Under the pieces are notes generated by a model that was not told where the DNA came from, searched no databases, and saw only the letters and a program-made list of their open reading frames with translations. 64,000 nt of DNA from Bubalus kerabau (Eukaryota; Chordata; Mammalia; Artiodactyla; Bovidae), in NCBI RefSeq assembly GCF_029407905.1, contig NC_073628.1, forward strand, positions 88,842,501 to 88,906,500, given 5' to 3'. The translations under genes and the position numbers were made by a program. Of this stretch, positions 53,175 to 64,000 are shown piece by piece. How positions within the stretch are numbered: position 1 is the first letter of the stretch; each line of letters starts with the position of its first letter.

Positions 53175-53720
53175 AAGGTGCACACACCATAAGTTTACTG
53201 ATCCGTGAATTTTTACAAAACGAGCACAATCATGAAATCACCCTACAGTTCAAGAAATAGAACATTATCAGCACCCCAGAAGTCTCTCCAAGATCCTGCT
53301 TGATCATTGCACCTCCAAAGGCAGTCACCATCCTGACTCCTACACATCATAGATTAGTTTTGCATATTTTTAAACTTTATATATGTAGAATTATTCAGGA
53401 TATACTGTGTATTCTTTTGCTCAAATAAACTGTTTATGAGCTTTTCCTCAAGTTGTGTTGTGTCATAACAGTTCATTGCTGCATTTTATTCTACTATGTA
53501 AATATATCACAGTGTATTTATATATTTTATTGCTGATGGACATTTGGGTTGTTTCCAGTTTTAAAATTATTACAAATAAAGCTACTATGAACATTCATTC
53601 TCAAATATGTTTGTGGCACCCATATATATTTACTTCTGTTGCTGTGTGGCTATGGGTAAAATTGCTGGGGTGTGGCATATACTTGCTAAGCTTTAGTTGA
53701 CGTACTAAATATTCTAAATC
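53175..53720 (-). repeat. L1 3' region (part 1)
   Basis: Antisense L1: 'gatccgtgaatttttacaaaac', 'caagaaatagaacattatcagcaccccag', 'catcatagattagttttgc', 'gatggacatttgggttgtttccag', 'aataaagctactatgaacattc'. Confidence 0.78.
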
Positions 53721-53832
53721 TCTTCAGTAGTGTCCTACTCTTTTGTGACCCCATGGACTGTAGACCACCAAGCTCCTCTGTCCATGGGATTCTCCAGGCA
53801 AGCATACTGGAGTGGGTTGCCATTCCCTTCTC
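53721..53832 (-). mobile_element. Bov-tA/BovA SINE, partial
   Basis: An antisense BovA body, 'tcttcagtagtgtcctac' to 'gttgccattcccttctc'. The head is missing; inserted within the L1. Confidence 0.85.
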
Positions 53833-55111
53833 TGTATTATCCTGTTAGACTTTCTCAAGTAGTGTCTGAGAATTTCAATTGTATTATATCCTTGTCAGCA
53901 TGTATTGTTACAGATAAGAACTGACTCCAAGTCAGATCTGTCTCTTCCACTTTGCTTCCCATTGCTTTTGTTCACTAAAAGGATACTGCCTGCCTTGGCA
54001 TCTCCAATTGTTCATTGCTAGTAAATAGAAGTATAATTGATTGAAGTGTAGCAGTCTTGTATCATGCAACTTTGCTAAATTTGCCTACTAGTTATAATAG
54101 ATTTTTTGTAGAGTCTTGTGGAATTATCTACAAATCATATCATCTAAAACAGTTTGCTTCTTTTCAAACCATATTCCTTTTATGCCTTACATTGATGCAT
54201 ATGTTAAGGCCTCCAGTGAAATATTGAAGTTCTTGAGATCAGACAAATTTGTCTTATTTTTGATATTATGGGAAAGGTATGTATTCAGTTTTCATCATTA
54301 AGTATGAAGTTAGCTTTAGGGTTTCGTACATGTCATCTTGACAACATTCCCTTCTAATTTCAACTTTCTCTTAGTTTTCCTAATGAATAGGTGTTGAATC
54401 ATGGCAAATGCGTTTTCTACACCAAGTGATTATGTGGTCTTATTTTACTTATATATTTTATTTTTTAGGTAAAATGAATTATACTGGTTTTTGAATGTTG
54501 AACCAGTCCTGGATTCCTGGAATAAACCAGAGGAGGTTTTTCTCTCCTTTTATATTGCTAGCTTTGACTTGGTAATATTTTGTTAATGACTTTTACATAC
54601 ATAGTGATAAAGAATATTGATGTGTATTATCCTTTTCTTGCAATGTCTTTGTATGGTTTTAGTATTAGGACAATGCTGGTTGCATAAAAAGGAGGGAACT
54701 TCTTCCCTCCTCTACTACTTTCTGAGCTCTTCCAAAGATGAAGTAAGTTATGTATCCTGTCTCTTTCTGAAAGTGCTCACCATTCTCTGGAAGCCAGCAT
54801 ACTCTGCTGCCTTAAGATCTTAACTCTGAAAGATTTTATTAAAAGTTTTAATTTTGTAGATTATCTGGGATTTCCTTATTCTTAGTATGGGGGATATGTC
54901 TCATTGTCACTTTCTAGATATCAAACAGATGCAGAATTCTCCCATCCTAGCATTGGTGTGTTGTACTTTATCATTTAGTTCAAACATTCTCTAGTTTTAA
55001 TTAGGACTTCTGCATTAATCTGATTATTGCTCATATTATTAATCTAATAGGCTATTAACAGGCTATTAATCTGCCAAGCATTTGAAGATTTTCTAGTTGT
55101 CTGATTATTCA
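53833..55111 (-). repeat. L1 ORF2 region (part 2)
   Basis: Antisense L1 ORF2, reading back into the RT: 'cttgtcagcatgtattgttac', 'gaaccagtcctggattcctgg', 'gtctttgtatggttttagtattagg'. Numerous stops in all frames. Confidence 0.65.
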
Positions 55112-56228
55112 GTTCAATTCAGTTGCTCAGTCGTGTCTGACTCTTTGAGACCCCATGGCTGCAGCACTCTAGGCTTCCCTGTCCATCACCAACTCCTGGA
55201 GCTTGCTCTAACTCATGTCCATTGAGTCAGTGATGGCATCTAACCATCTCATCCTCTGTTGTCCCCTTCTTCTCCTGCCTTCAATCTTTCAAGGCATCAG
55301 GGTCTTTTCAAATGAGTCAGTTTTTTTTTGCATCAGGTGGCTGAAGTATTGGAGTTTCAGCTTCAGCATCAGTCCTTCCAATGAATATTCAGGATTGATT
55401 TTCTTTAGGGTGTTGGATCTCCTTGCAGTCCAAGGGACTCTCAAGAGTCTTCTCCAACACCACAGTTCAAAAGCATCAATTCTTCAGAGCTCAGCTTTCT
55501 TTATAGTCTAACTCTCACATCCATACATAACTATTGGAAAAACCATAGCTTTGACTAGATGGACCTTTGTTGGCAAAGTAATGTCTCTGCTTTTTAATAT
55601 GCTGTCTAGGTTGGTCATAGCTTTTCTTTCAAGGAGCAAGCATCTTTTAATTTCATGGCTGCAGTTACCATTTGCAGTGATTTTTTGGAGCCCAAGAAAA
55701 TAAAGTCTGTCTCTGTTTCCATTGTTTCCCCATCCATTTGCCATGAAGTGATGGGACTGGATGCTATGATTTTAGTTTTTTGAATGTTTAGTTTTAACCC
55801 AGCTTTTTCATTCTCCTCTTTCACTTTCATCAAGAGGCACTTTAGTTCCTCTTCACTTTCTGCCATAAGTGTGGTATCATCTGCATATCTGAGGTTATTG
55901 ATATTTCTCCCAGCAATCTTGATTCCAGCTTGTGCTTCATCCAGCCTGGCATTTTGTATGATGTACTCTGCATATAAGTTAAATAAGCAGGGTGACAATA
56001 TACAGCCTTGATGTACTCCTTTCCTTATTTGGAACCAGTCTGTTGTTCCATGCCCAGTTCTAACTGTTGCTTCTTGACTTGCACACAGATTTCTCAAGAG
56101 GCAGGTCAGGTGGTCTGGTATTCCCATCTCTTGAAGAATTTTCCACACTTTGTTGTGATCCACGGAGTCAAAGGCTTTGGTGTAATCAATAAAGCATAAG
56201 TTGATGTTTTTCTGGAATTCTCTTGCTT
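55112..56228 (-). mobile_element. BovB LINE, 5'-truncated, with RT core
   Basis: An antisense copy inside the L1. The 182-codon frame (56163-55615) carries 'CILSPCLFNLYAEYI', 'NNLRYADDTTLMAESEEELK' and 'KTKIIASSPITSWQMDGE', then leaves frame near 55685 where T-run growth is seen. A possible short TSD (ctgatt) flanks it. Pseudogene, no endonuclease. Confidence 0.93.
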
Positions 56229-58200
56229 ACTGATTTCCAATTTAAGTATACTATGGTCATATGAAGTTTGTTTTTAGAACAGCAGGATCTAGTTTGGTAA
56301 ATGCTTCCTGTACAGTTGCAAAAACATTTTCTTTAGTTGTTGAGTATAGGCCTTTTTGTGTGTATGCATGTAAGTAAATTATGCCAACAAAAAAGATCAT
56401 TTTGTTCAGATCCTCTGTATAGTTATTGATGTTTTGTCTGTTTGCCTTATCGGTAACTGAGAGTCAGTTCATTAAAATCTCTATCGTGAATTTGTTTGTT
56501 TCTCCTTTTACATAAGTGGGGTTTCATATTTTGAAGTTGTGGGGTTATGTATTTTGAAGCAATATAATTAGGTGGTACATATAATATAGAATCATTATCT
56601 ATTACTATTACATTAACTTTTTATCATTATGAGATGCCCCTGCTATTCTAGTAATACTCTTGTATACTCTTGACTTAAGAGACTGAACAATGACAGTCTT
56701 GTAGCTACCCAGGTTTTCTTGTGGTTAGTGTTTGTATGGTAACTCTTTCTACAGGCTTTGACTTTTAAGTTCTCTCTCTCTTGTATTTAAGTTGCCTTTC
56801 TTATAAGTAGCATAGACTTTTCTTTTATTATTCAGTCTGATAGTCTTCCACTTAACATAGATAGTTCATTTACATTTTATGTAATTACTTACAGAATCAT
56901 ATTTATATCTACCAAATCACTATTTGTTTTCTATTTTTTTTCTTTTAAAGTTACTTTGTGTTAATAATGTTCTGAATTATTCCATTTTCTTTTAGTGGTG
57001 TCTTAAAGATTTAAACATGCATCCTTTGTTAATTTAATCTACTATAAATTTGCACATTTTCCACTTCTCAAACAATGCAAAAACTTAGCATATTTTAATT
57101 TTATCTTCCTCTTTCTTTTTTTTTTTTTTTTACTATTTTGTCATCATTTTAATTCTACATGTATTTAGAGTTCTACAAAATATTAGTAATATTCTGTTTT
57201 ACAGTCAGTATTAAATTATACTTATTTACATTTTTACCACATCTGTGATCTTTCTTTCTTTCTGAATTTCTGTATCTTAATATAAGATCAGATTTTATGT
57301 CTGCCTGAAAGCTCTCCTTTAGTATTTATTTAAATGTAAGTTCATTCACAATACAATTTCTTAGTTGTTGTTTGTCTAAAAATATCTTTATTTCACCTTA
57401 AATTTTCCAGAATATTTCTCTGGATATTAAATTTTAGAAAGACAGTGTGTTTCCTTCAGTAGCTTAAAGATACTCTTCCATTCTCTTCTTGATTTCATAA
57501 TTTTTTTCTGAGATTTCAGTTTCAATATTATTACTGCCCTGTGTAAAACTTAGGCTTTTTTCATGACTGATTTAAAATTTTCTTATTTGCTTTAGTTTCA
57601 GCAGTATTATTATAAAATGCTTTAGTTTTGTCTACTCTTATTTATGGTACTTGGTGTTTGTAATGCTACCTAAATCTGTATTTTGGTGTATTTCATCCTT
57701 TTTTAAGACTTCTTGGCTATTATCATTTTTTTGGACTATTGCTTCACCCATTCTCTTTCTACTCAATTCTAATTACATTCAGTTTCTTCTCACATTGTGT
57801 CTTATTTCTCATATATTCTTTACTGTATTTCCATCTTTCTTTTTTCTGTGTGCTTCAGATTTCATACTTTCTATTGTTATCTTTCAGATGACCAATCCCC
57901 CTCCTATTATGTCTAATCACGGATAAATGGAAGCTATTGAATTCTTAATTTCAGTTGTTATTTTTTATATTATACAATTTTCATTGAATTTTTTATAGTT
58001 TCCAGTTATTTTCTGAAGCTCCATATCTTGTCATCTAATTTGCTGAACATATTAATCAAAATTCTTTTAAAATCTATCTTAATGACTTCATGTGTTTTCT
58101 TCATAGTTTCTGTTTACTTGGTCCAATCTTCTATACCTGGTAATCTTTAAATGTTGTAACACTGCATATGAACAATTATAGAGATTCTGGCTACTTTTTT
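56229..58200 (-). repeat. L1 5'/ORF2 N-terminal region (part 3)
   Basis: Continues the antisense L1, very AT-rich. Landmarks such as 'ttgtttgtctaaaaatatctttatttcacc', 'gaatatttctctggatattaaattt', and 'ctccatatcttgtcatctaat' fit the 5' half of old L1s read backwards. A T-run lies at 57114-57131. The 91-codon frame at 57651-57926 is a composition artefact. Confidence 0.5.
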
Positions 58201-58522
58201 TTAAAATAGAAATTAATTTTCTTCTAGCAGGCAGTTAGAGTCAGGCCACATTATCTTGACTATATGGGTAGTTTGAGACTGGCTCATAATGTTTGTGATG
58301 GTTGGTCTCTTCCTAGTTTGCTTTTTCTCCCAAGATCTGGCTCTTCTTGGGTCTCAAACCAAGGCCTAAGTTGTTTACAGGGACCTCCTCCTGGGAATTC
58401 CAAACTCCAATTTTTGTTTCACCAACACCATGAGAACACTGAAAACTCAAAAATGTACTTAGCCCTTCATGTTTTTATTAGCCACTTCCTAATTGTTTTC
58501 TTGGAAAAGACTTACTCTCAAT

Positions 58523-58636
58523 TTATTGTTCAGTCTGTCCGTCGTGTCTGACTCTTCGAGACCCCATGGACTGCAGCACGCCAGGCTTCCCCTTCCCTCA
58601 CTATTTCCTGAAGTTTCCTCAGACTTACAATTTAAT
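58523..58636 (-). mobile_element. BovB LINE, 114-bp 3' end
   Basis: The antisense BovB terminus 'cagtctgtccgtcgtgtctg' to 'tcctgaagtttcctcagac'. A perfect 13-bp TSD ACTTACTCTCAAT (58510-58522 and 58637-58649) marks it as a complete, very short insertion. Confidence 0.92.
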
Positions 58637-58652
58637 ACTTACTCTCAATACT

Positions 58653-58780
58653 TTGGAGAAGGAAATGGTAACCCACTCCAGTATTCTTGCCTGGAAAATC
58701 CCATGGACTGAGAAGCCTGGTAGGCTACAGGCCATGGGGTCCCAAAGAGTCGGACACGACTGAGCGACTTCACTTTCACT
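58653..58780 (+). mobile_element. Bov-A SINE, single unit
   Basis: A sense BovA unit, 'ttggagaaggaaatggtaac' to 'gacttcactttcact'. It begins three bases after the TSD of the neighbouring BovB. Confidence 0.92.
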
Positions 58781-60129
58781 TAATATTGATGACTTAATAA
58801 ATGACATATGCTTTGAGAGGGAAAGCAGTGCAGAGTGTTTTTCATCTTTCTTTTTTCCTGGTCCTTGAAACTCTGGAGCCTAGTAAATTTTTGCTTCCCA
58901 GTTTTCTATTTGGCCTATGCCCTGAAGTGCTTACAAATAGCAATACCCCCAGGGGCAATACAGGGGAAATGCTGATCTTTCAACATTTCACTTCCCCTCT
59001 CTTAGGAATACTGGCCCCTCAAGGCCTGATTGTCTTGGTAGTTCTCCAATACTTTCACACTGATGTATTTCTTATATTTTATCCAGCTTTCATATTTGCT
59101 GTCTTCAAAAAATTGATTGGAATAACCTACTCCATTATAGCCTGAAGAAATTCCTAAAAATCTCAGCTTTAAAATAATATTTCATCATATAGGAATGTGT
59201 TCGCAGTATAGTATTAAATGTAAAAGACATTATATTAAATGTGTCACAATTTTGTTTTTTAACAAGTGAATGATATATATGTGATACATACACATTAGAT
59301 ATAAAATTAGATTACACATATATACATGCATATGAAAGAAATATATTAGTGTTGATTCCAGGTTCATTATACATGCTTTCAAATATTTTCTAAATTGTCT
59401 GCAATGCTTTACTTTATCAGTAGGAAAAAGACTTTTTATTTTAAAAATAAATACTTTAGCAAAGTATATTTAAGAGCATAACAGAAAGTTAAGCTACTAG
59501 ATGATTTTATTCTCAGAAGATGGTCTGGAGCCAGGGAAGGTTTTACTTGGACAGGGTTAAAGACAATTAGCTGACTCAGCTTTCAGTATCTTATGGCACA
59601 GGCAAGGAAGCAGACTGTATGTGTAAGCGGTGTAGAAGGAAGACAAAGATCATATTGGTCTTTTCAGCAGCTTTGGTACGAGTTTTGGGAGTCAGATGAA
59701 ATGGAACTTCCTTTAATTGTTCTTTATTGAACTATGCCATTACCTTGACCTCTCAAGTCTGGGAGCAGACCCTGGCATTGTTTTACATCCTGTAAATGTA
59801 CTACCCCTCAGGGATGGGTCAGTGTACTGAGGGAACAACTATAGTTTAATCTGGATATGTTTTCCCTTTTATAGGAGAAAGGAGGACCATTACTGCACCA
59901 CAATATCTGAAACAGGGGAACATTTTGAAATTGTCTAACCGCTCAAAAGTATTTAACTCATGGAAATCATTCTCATTCCAAACTAGTTCTCCAGTTGAAT
60001 AGTTCCCCATGCCTTACTTAGTGTGGTGCTCTCTGCTTCTATTATCCTGACTCAGGTTGGTGCTAATCCCGCAGAATTACTCCCTCTCGTCTCCACAGCT
60101 AACTTTTTACCTTTTTTCAGTGACAAATG
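58781..60129. other. No recognised feature
   Basis: AT-rich at 59170-59480. A 114-codon plus frame at 58801-59145 contains hydrophobic stretches but no motif or start context I trust. Confidence 0.4.
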
Positions 60130-60350
60130 CAGCACAGCATAGCATAGTGGTTAAGCTTCGAGGTGTGGGCCAGATGTCCTGGGTTCAAACCACAGCTCAT
60201 GAATTATTCACCAATTTTTTTTTTTTAGCTTTCTAATTTGAGTTGAGTCTGTTTGGGGAATTGAAGCAATATCATGCCGTCGCAGTGTTATGTTGGAAAT
60301 TCCCTTAACCCTTATGTGGCTCAGTTAGAAGACTAAGAATAATTTACATT
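60130..60350 (+). repeat. MIR SINE
   Basis: Sense MIR head 'agcacagcatagcatagtggttaag' and 'gatgtcctgggttcaaacc', with a T-run interruption, then a weak 'tatgtggctcagttagaagac'. Confidence 0.72.
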
Positions 60351-60746
60351 TGACACATGGTATGTCATTTGCAATTTCACATACATTATCTCTTTTGACT
60401 CTGTTGTTAAGACAGATCTTATTTTCTCAATTCTTGTTGGAGAACAAAAAGCAGATATAGATCAATTTCAGAAGTTTTAATGATATCTAGTTCTCTTTAC
60501 AAATTTAACAGAATATAAAACTGAATCTACTTTCTCTCATAACATTGACAGTAATGATGGGAGTAGATCCAGATCTTAACTGCTTAAGATAAAATATTCT
60601 CTAATGCTCTTTCTCTCCTTTTCAGCATTATAAATAGAGAGATGCTAAAGCAAAAATAATCCCATTCCTTTTGATTTTGAATAATCAAGTTAAAAATTTG
60701 AATAATCAAATTCCTTTTAACCTGATTTGGATTTAGGGTAAAACTC
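60351..60746. other. No recognised feature
   Basis: Nothing recognised apart from AT-rich sequence. Confidence 0.35.
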
Positions 60747-60780
60747 TGTGTGTGTGTGTTGTGTGTGTGTGTGTGTGTTT
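60747..60780 (+). repeat. (TG)n microsatellite
   Basis: Two TG runs separated by a TT; it abuts the 3' end of an antisense Bov-tA, a common place for such arrays to grow. Confidence 0.93.
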
Positions 60781-60940
60781 GTCGCTCAGTCATGTCTGAC
60801 TCTCCTTGACCCCACAGACTATAACCCACCAGGCAGGAATACTGGAGTGGGTTGTCATTCCCTTCTCCAGGCGATCTTCCCAACCCAGGGATCAAACTCA
60901 GGACTCCTGCACTGCAGGCAGACTCTTTCTGCTCTATCAG
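60781..60940 (-). mobile_element. Bov-tA SINE with internal deletion
   Basis: Antisense, 'gtcgctcagtcatgtctgac' to 'ctgcaggcagactctttctgctc'. Part of the BovA body between 'cccaccaggc' and 'aggaatactgg' is missing. Confidence 0.9.
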
Positions 60941-60996
60941 AACATAAGATTCATGAAAGAATTTTTGATTTGTTACATTCCCTTCTGATACATAGT

Positions 60997-61198
60997 GCTG
61001 TGCTTAGTCACTCAGTTGTGTCTGACTCTTTGTAACTCCGTGGACTGTATGTAGCCTACCAGGCTCATCTATCCATGGGGATTCTCCAGGCAAGAATACT
61101 GGAATGAGTTGCCATGCTCTCCTTCAGGAGATCTTCCCAACCCAGGGATCAAACCCAGGTTTCCCCATCGCAGGCAGACTCTTTACAGTCTGAATCAC
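60997..61198 (-). mobile_element. Bov-tA SINE
   Basis: A full antisense copy with a perfect TSD TACATAGT (60989-60996 and 61199-61206). Confidence 0.93.
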
Positions 61199-61206
61199 TA
61201 CATAGT

Positions 61207-61547
61207 AGGCAAGCAATAAATACTCGTTGAGTGACAATCTCAAGTCCCGTCACCTCTTTTTGAGTATGCTATAGGGTGAAGGACTATAATAATTGACCGT
61301 GTTTATACCCTCAAGGCAAAGGGCTAGATAACGGATAATGTTTCTGACAAATTTCAAAATTATTGATCTCTTCACAAAATTTTTTCATCTGTTTCTTCTA
61401 TTATGAAAGACATGGAATAAAGCACTAACAAGGTTGGTAACTAAGAGAAAAATTCCATAACACAATAGCTTAGTTTTAGTTCAGACTTTTAGTTTTAAGT
61501 ATTGAGGCATGAGTCCTCATTCCAATGCCTCTAACTCTAGATAACTT
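61207..61547. other. No recognised feature
   Basis: Unassigned spacer. Confidence 0.35.
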
Positions 61548-61660
61548 ATTTGAGGCTCACAGTGGTTAAGCAATTTGCTTAGATCATAGACTGCTTTGTT
61601 GTGCTACCCAGGCTACACTGAGGTTTTCTGATTTTTTAGACCACAGCGCTGACATGTAGA
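61548..61660 (-). repeat. MIR SINE fragment
   Basis: Antisense MIR: 'tgaggctcacagtggttaagcaatttgcttagatcatagactgc'. Confidence 0.65.
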
Positions 61661-62019
61661 CTCATTCAGGTGGACTAAACTGCAAAATCAAGTGCATGTC
61701 TTTTTTCAGATATGTATAATCAGGTGGATTTGTACACTATGTGTTACTTTGCTGGTCGTTCTTTCTAAATGACTATTGATTCTCAAAATACATTCCTAGA
61801 GGAAGTCAGTCTATTCATGAGGTAGCACATATGTACTAATGAACTTGGCCTCGTGGTAGGCAAAGTTTCATTAGAGAAAGTTTCCAGGTTAGCTACATGC
61901 TTCAGGGACTTGCCAGGGATTGATAAGCAAGTGATTGAGGCATGGGAGTGTATGGAGATATAGACATTTGCTGTTAGATATTTCCCTCCTGGGTTTGTAC
62001 AGCTCATGTATGTTTTTCT
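61661..62019. other. No recognised feature
   Basis: Unassigned. The 146-codon minus frame (62223-61783) starts in BovB sequence and runs into this region by chance. Confidence 0.4.
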
Positions 62020-62030
62020 AAGGGGAGTGA

Positions 62031-62232
62031 CATTGTAAAAGACCCTGATGCTGGGAGAGATTGAAGGCAACAGGAGAAGGGGGCGGCAGAGGATGAGATG
62101 GTTAGATAGCATCACTGACTCAATGGACATGAACTTGAGCAAACTCCAGGAGACAGTGGAGGACAGGGAAGCTTGGTGTGAAGCAGTCCATGGGGTCCTA
62201 AAGAGTTGGACACGATGACGCAACTGAACAAC
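62031..62232 (+). mobile_element. BovB LINE, 3' end
   Basis: Sense copy from 'cattgtaaaagaccctgatg' to 'gcaactgaacaaca'. The tail differs from the usual (CTGAA)n. The TSD is AAGGGGAGTGA (62020-62030) / AAGGGGAATGA (62233-62243). Confidence 0.92.
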
Positions 62233-62243
62233 AAGGGGAATGA

Positions 62244-64000
62244 AGCATCAGTATGATCTTGACTAATCCATTTGAATTCACTGTGTATTTATAGCCAAAT
62301 TTTATTCAAAAATTGAATTTTGGAAAATACAAATACATTTGAAAAATGAGAGATTCTTTGTTGGGGTTCAAGACCAGATTTATGAATCTGGAAACAAAAT
62401 CTAAAGGTCCTGGTGATTTCTCTTGTCTTTTCAATTTGAGCTCCTGGAATAAGAGGACTTGTTGAAAACTTTTTGTTGGAAACAATCCAAGAGCCTATTG
62501 ATTTGGTTTCACTCTTCATGTATATCAGATTTTTACTTTAAAACCATAGGAAGCAAATAAATGGAGGTATAGCCAGAGCTTTCATCTTAATAAACATAGA
62601 CAGAGGCAAAAATACATAATTTTAAAACATGCTGAGTGAGGAGAAAGATAATTTTATGACTAACCTATTTAATATAAAAAACTGACACCAGATAGTTAAA
62701 GATGCTAGTTTAGTAGGGTTTCCTAGCAGTGATCTGTCATTTATATAGAAAACTTTTGACTCCATACAGATGGCTGGTCTCAGGAAGGGAAGAGATAAAT
62801 ATAAAAAAAGGTGCTTGTTCCATGGGAATCAGAAAGTCTGCAGTGAGTCCAGACCACATATCAAGTCATTGTGGAGAAACTCTCTTCCCCTGGGTAATGC
62901 ACATTTCAGCATCAATTTCACCTTTCCTGGAAAAAAAAGTTTCTGATCCTTTCAGAATAGATCCTTTTAGAAACTTGTGTTTCCCATCCCACACAAATTT
63001 GTCTTTATGTCTTCAGATTATTTACCACACTCTATGGATATCACGTATTTCCTTTCTGACTCTCCTCTAGATGTCAGATATTGATTCTTATTTTCTACTG
63101 TGTCTTTAGCATTGCACATACATATATTCAAAACTATTTTTGGATGCAATAAATGCATGAATAAGAAATATATTATTATACACACATATATCAAGAACAC
63201 AAAACACTGAGAGGGGAGTCAAATGTGAAGTTGAAAACAATGGATACCATGGAGGTCCAGATCAAGTTGGTAATGTTGAAGGTTGGACGTTTTGAGAAGC
63301 CTGGTGAAAAGAATCAGTCATTGCTGGGTCTTGAAAGGTTAGCAATAAAAGGCTTGATAATGATTAAGTAAGAGGAGAAAAGCCTCAGGTCAGAGAACTA
63401 GGGATAAATCAATCTAGAACCACTGTCCTTGGCTGTACCTATTGGTTCCATTTCTAGGAGTGTTAACTTTTACTCTAAGCTTCTTTCTCATTTCTCCTGT
63501 TATGTGTCACCCACACAGACAGCAAAAGGCTCTTCTGAGTCTTCTCAGAAGCATTTACTAGGCGATCACAGCCACATTCTTCTGCTGTGTGTGTTTTTCT
63601 AACTGCAGCTTTTGTCCCAAAGAGGCTTTCATTCATCCCACCACTTCAGTGACTTTATATCTTTTGAGACAATGTTTCAAATGTTTTTAAATTAAACATT
63701 TCCATATTTAAAATGTTTTCTCCATCTACACTACTTAGATTTTCTTTGTTCAATTATCCTCATTTAGTAGTTGTATTGTTCATGGATAGGATAATCTGAT
63801 AGCATAGAAAGATGCTATAAATAAAACTTAATTATCATTGCATTCTTTCTGCCTCTCCATGTTACTGAGTAGAGAGAGAAGACATCTCAAAGTAAATGAT
63901 GAAGATGATACTTGTTAATAAATAGCTGTTCCAGTAGCTTAAATGTCTCTCTGGAGGCTGTGAAAGAAGCAAACTTCCTCTGCCCGTTCTCTCTGCACTC
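62244..64000. other. No recognised feature
   Basis: Frames at 62289-62519 (minus) and 62729-63070 (plus) have no recognisable domain. A weak L2-like texture occurs at 63235-63420. No exon or RNA gene recognised. Confidence 0.4.

Noticed and set aside
57651..57926. Hydrophobic frame resembling a membrane protein
   Set aside because: T-rich L1-derived sequence gives Phe/Leu/Ile-rich chance frames.
58801..59145. 114-codon plus frame with hydrophobic stretches
   Set aside because: No recognisable domain or start context, and it begins at the edge of a SINE; not supported as a gene.
61783..62223. 146-codon minus frame
   Set aside because: It begins in antisense BovB and reads into unrelated DNA.

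Overview
This is a gene-poor, repeat-dense stretch of a bovid (cattle-type ruminant) nuclear genome. The lineage follows from the repeats: many copies of the RTE-type LINE BovB with the RT core LRYADD and (CAGTT)n-like tails, Bov-tA and Bov-A2 SINEs, a CHR-2 SINE, a ruminant L1 3' end, and a piece of a ruminant mariner. Older mammalian repeats (MIR, L2, MER20, MER5-like) lie beneath them. I see no exon of a host protein-coding gene, no functional RNA gene and no CpG-island-like promoter. Nearly every longer reading frame belongs to a transposable element or is a shadow of one. Cattle, yak, buffalo, sheep and goat cannot be told apart by eye.

Layout. 1-13.7 kb: old MIR, L2 and L1 remnants with scattered Bov-tA, Bov-A and BovB 3'-end insertions, several with clear target-site duplications (TSDs). 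13.75-19.1 kb: one old plus-strand L1 split by a 5'-inverted BovB, a younger ruminant L1 3' end, a MER20 and a Bov-tA, then followed by a second BovB. 19.1-23.95 kb: mostly unassigned, with a perfect 29-bp tandem duplication, one CHR-2 and one Bov-tA.

23.95-31.19 kb: the main feature, a decayed gammaretrovirus-like (class I) endogenous retrovirus (ERV). On the plus strand it carries gag (two zinc knuckles), protease, a pol lacking the RT catalytic core, RNase H, integrase interrupted by a Bov-A2, env with SU missing, TM and a 389-bp LTR. Its left end is not a 5' LTR but an inverted second copy of TM plus LTR. The whole composite starts TG, ends CA and is flanked by AAAG on both sides. Between the inverted left arm and gag lie a second, different LTR-like segment and a four-unit ~47-bp minisatellite bracketed by a perfect 16-bp inverted repeat.

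31.2-44.1 kb: a minus-strand L1 holding a BovB/Bov-tA chimera, Bov-tA copies, and a nearly full-length minus-strand BovB (endonuclease to RT) interrupted by a Bov-A2. 44.1-64 kb: L2, two more sizeable BovB copies, a trinucleotide array abutting a mariner 5' end, minus-strand L1 across about 53.2-58.2 kb, and further MIR and Bov-tA.

The genes do not work together as a host pathway; the window is a stack of retrotransposon insertions whose nesting gives relative ages. I found no convincing new biological system. The most unusual object is the inverted-ended ERV and the structured insert beside its gag. Family names are from recognition of sequence style, and divergence figures are eye estimates.
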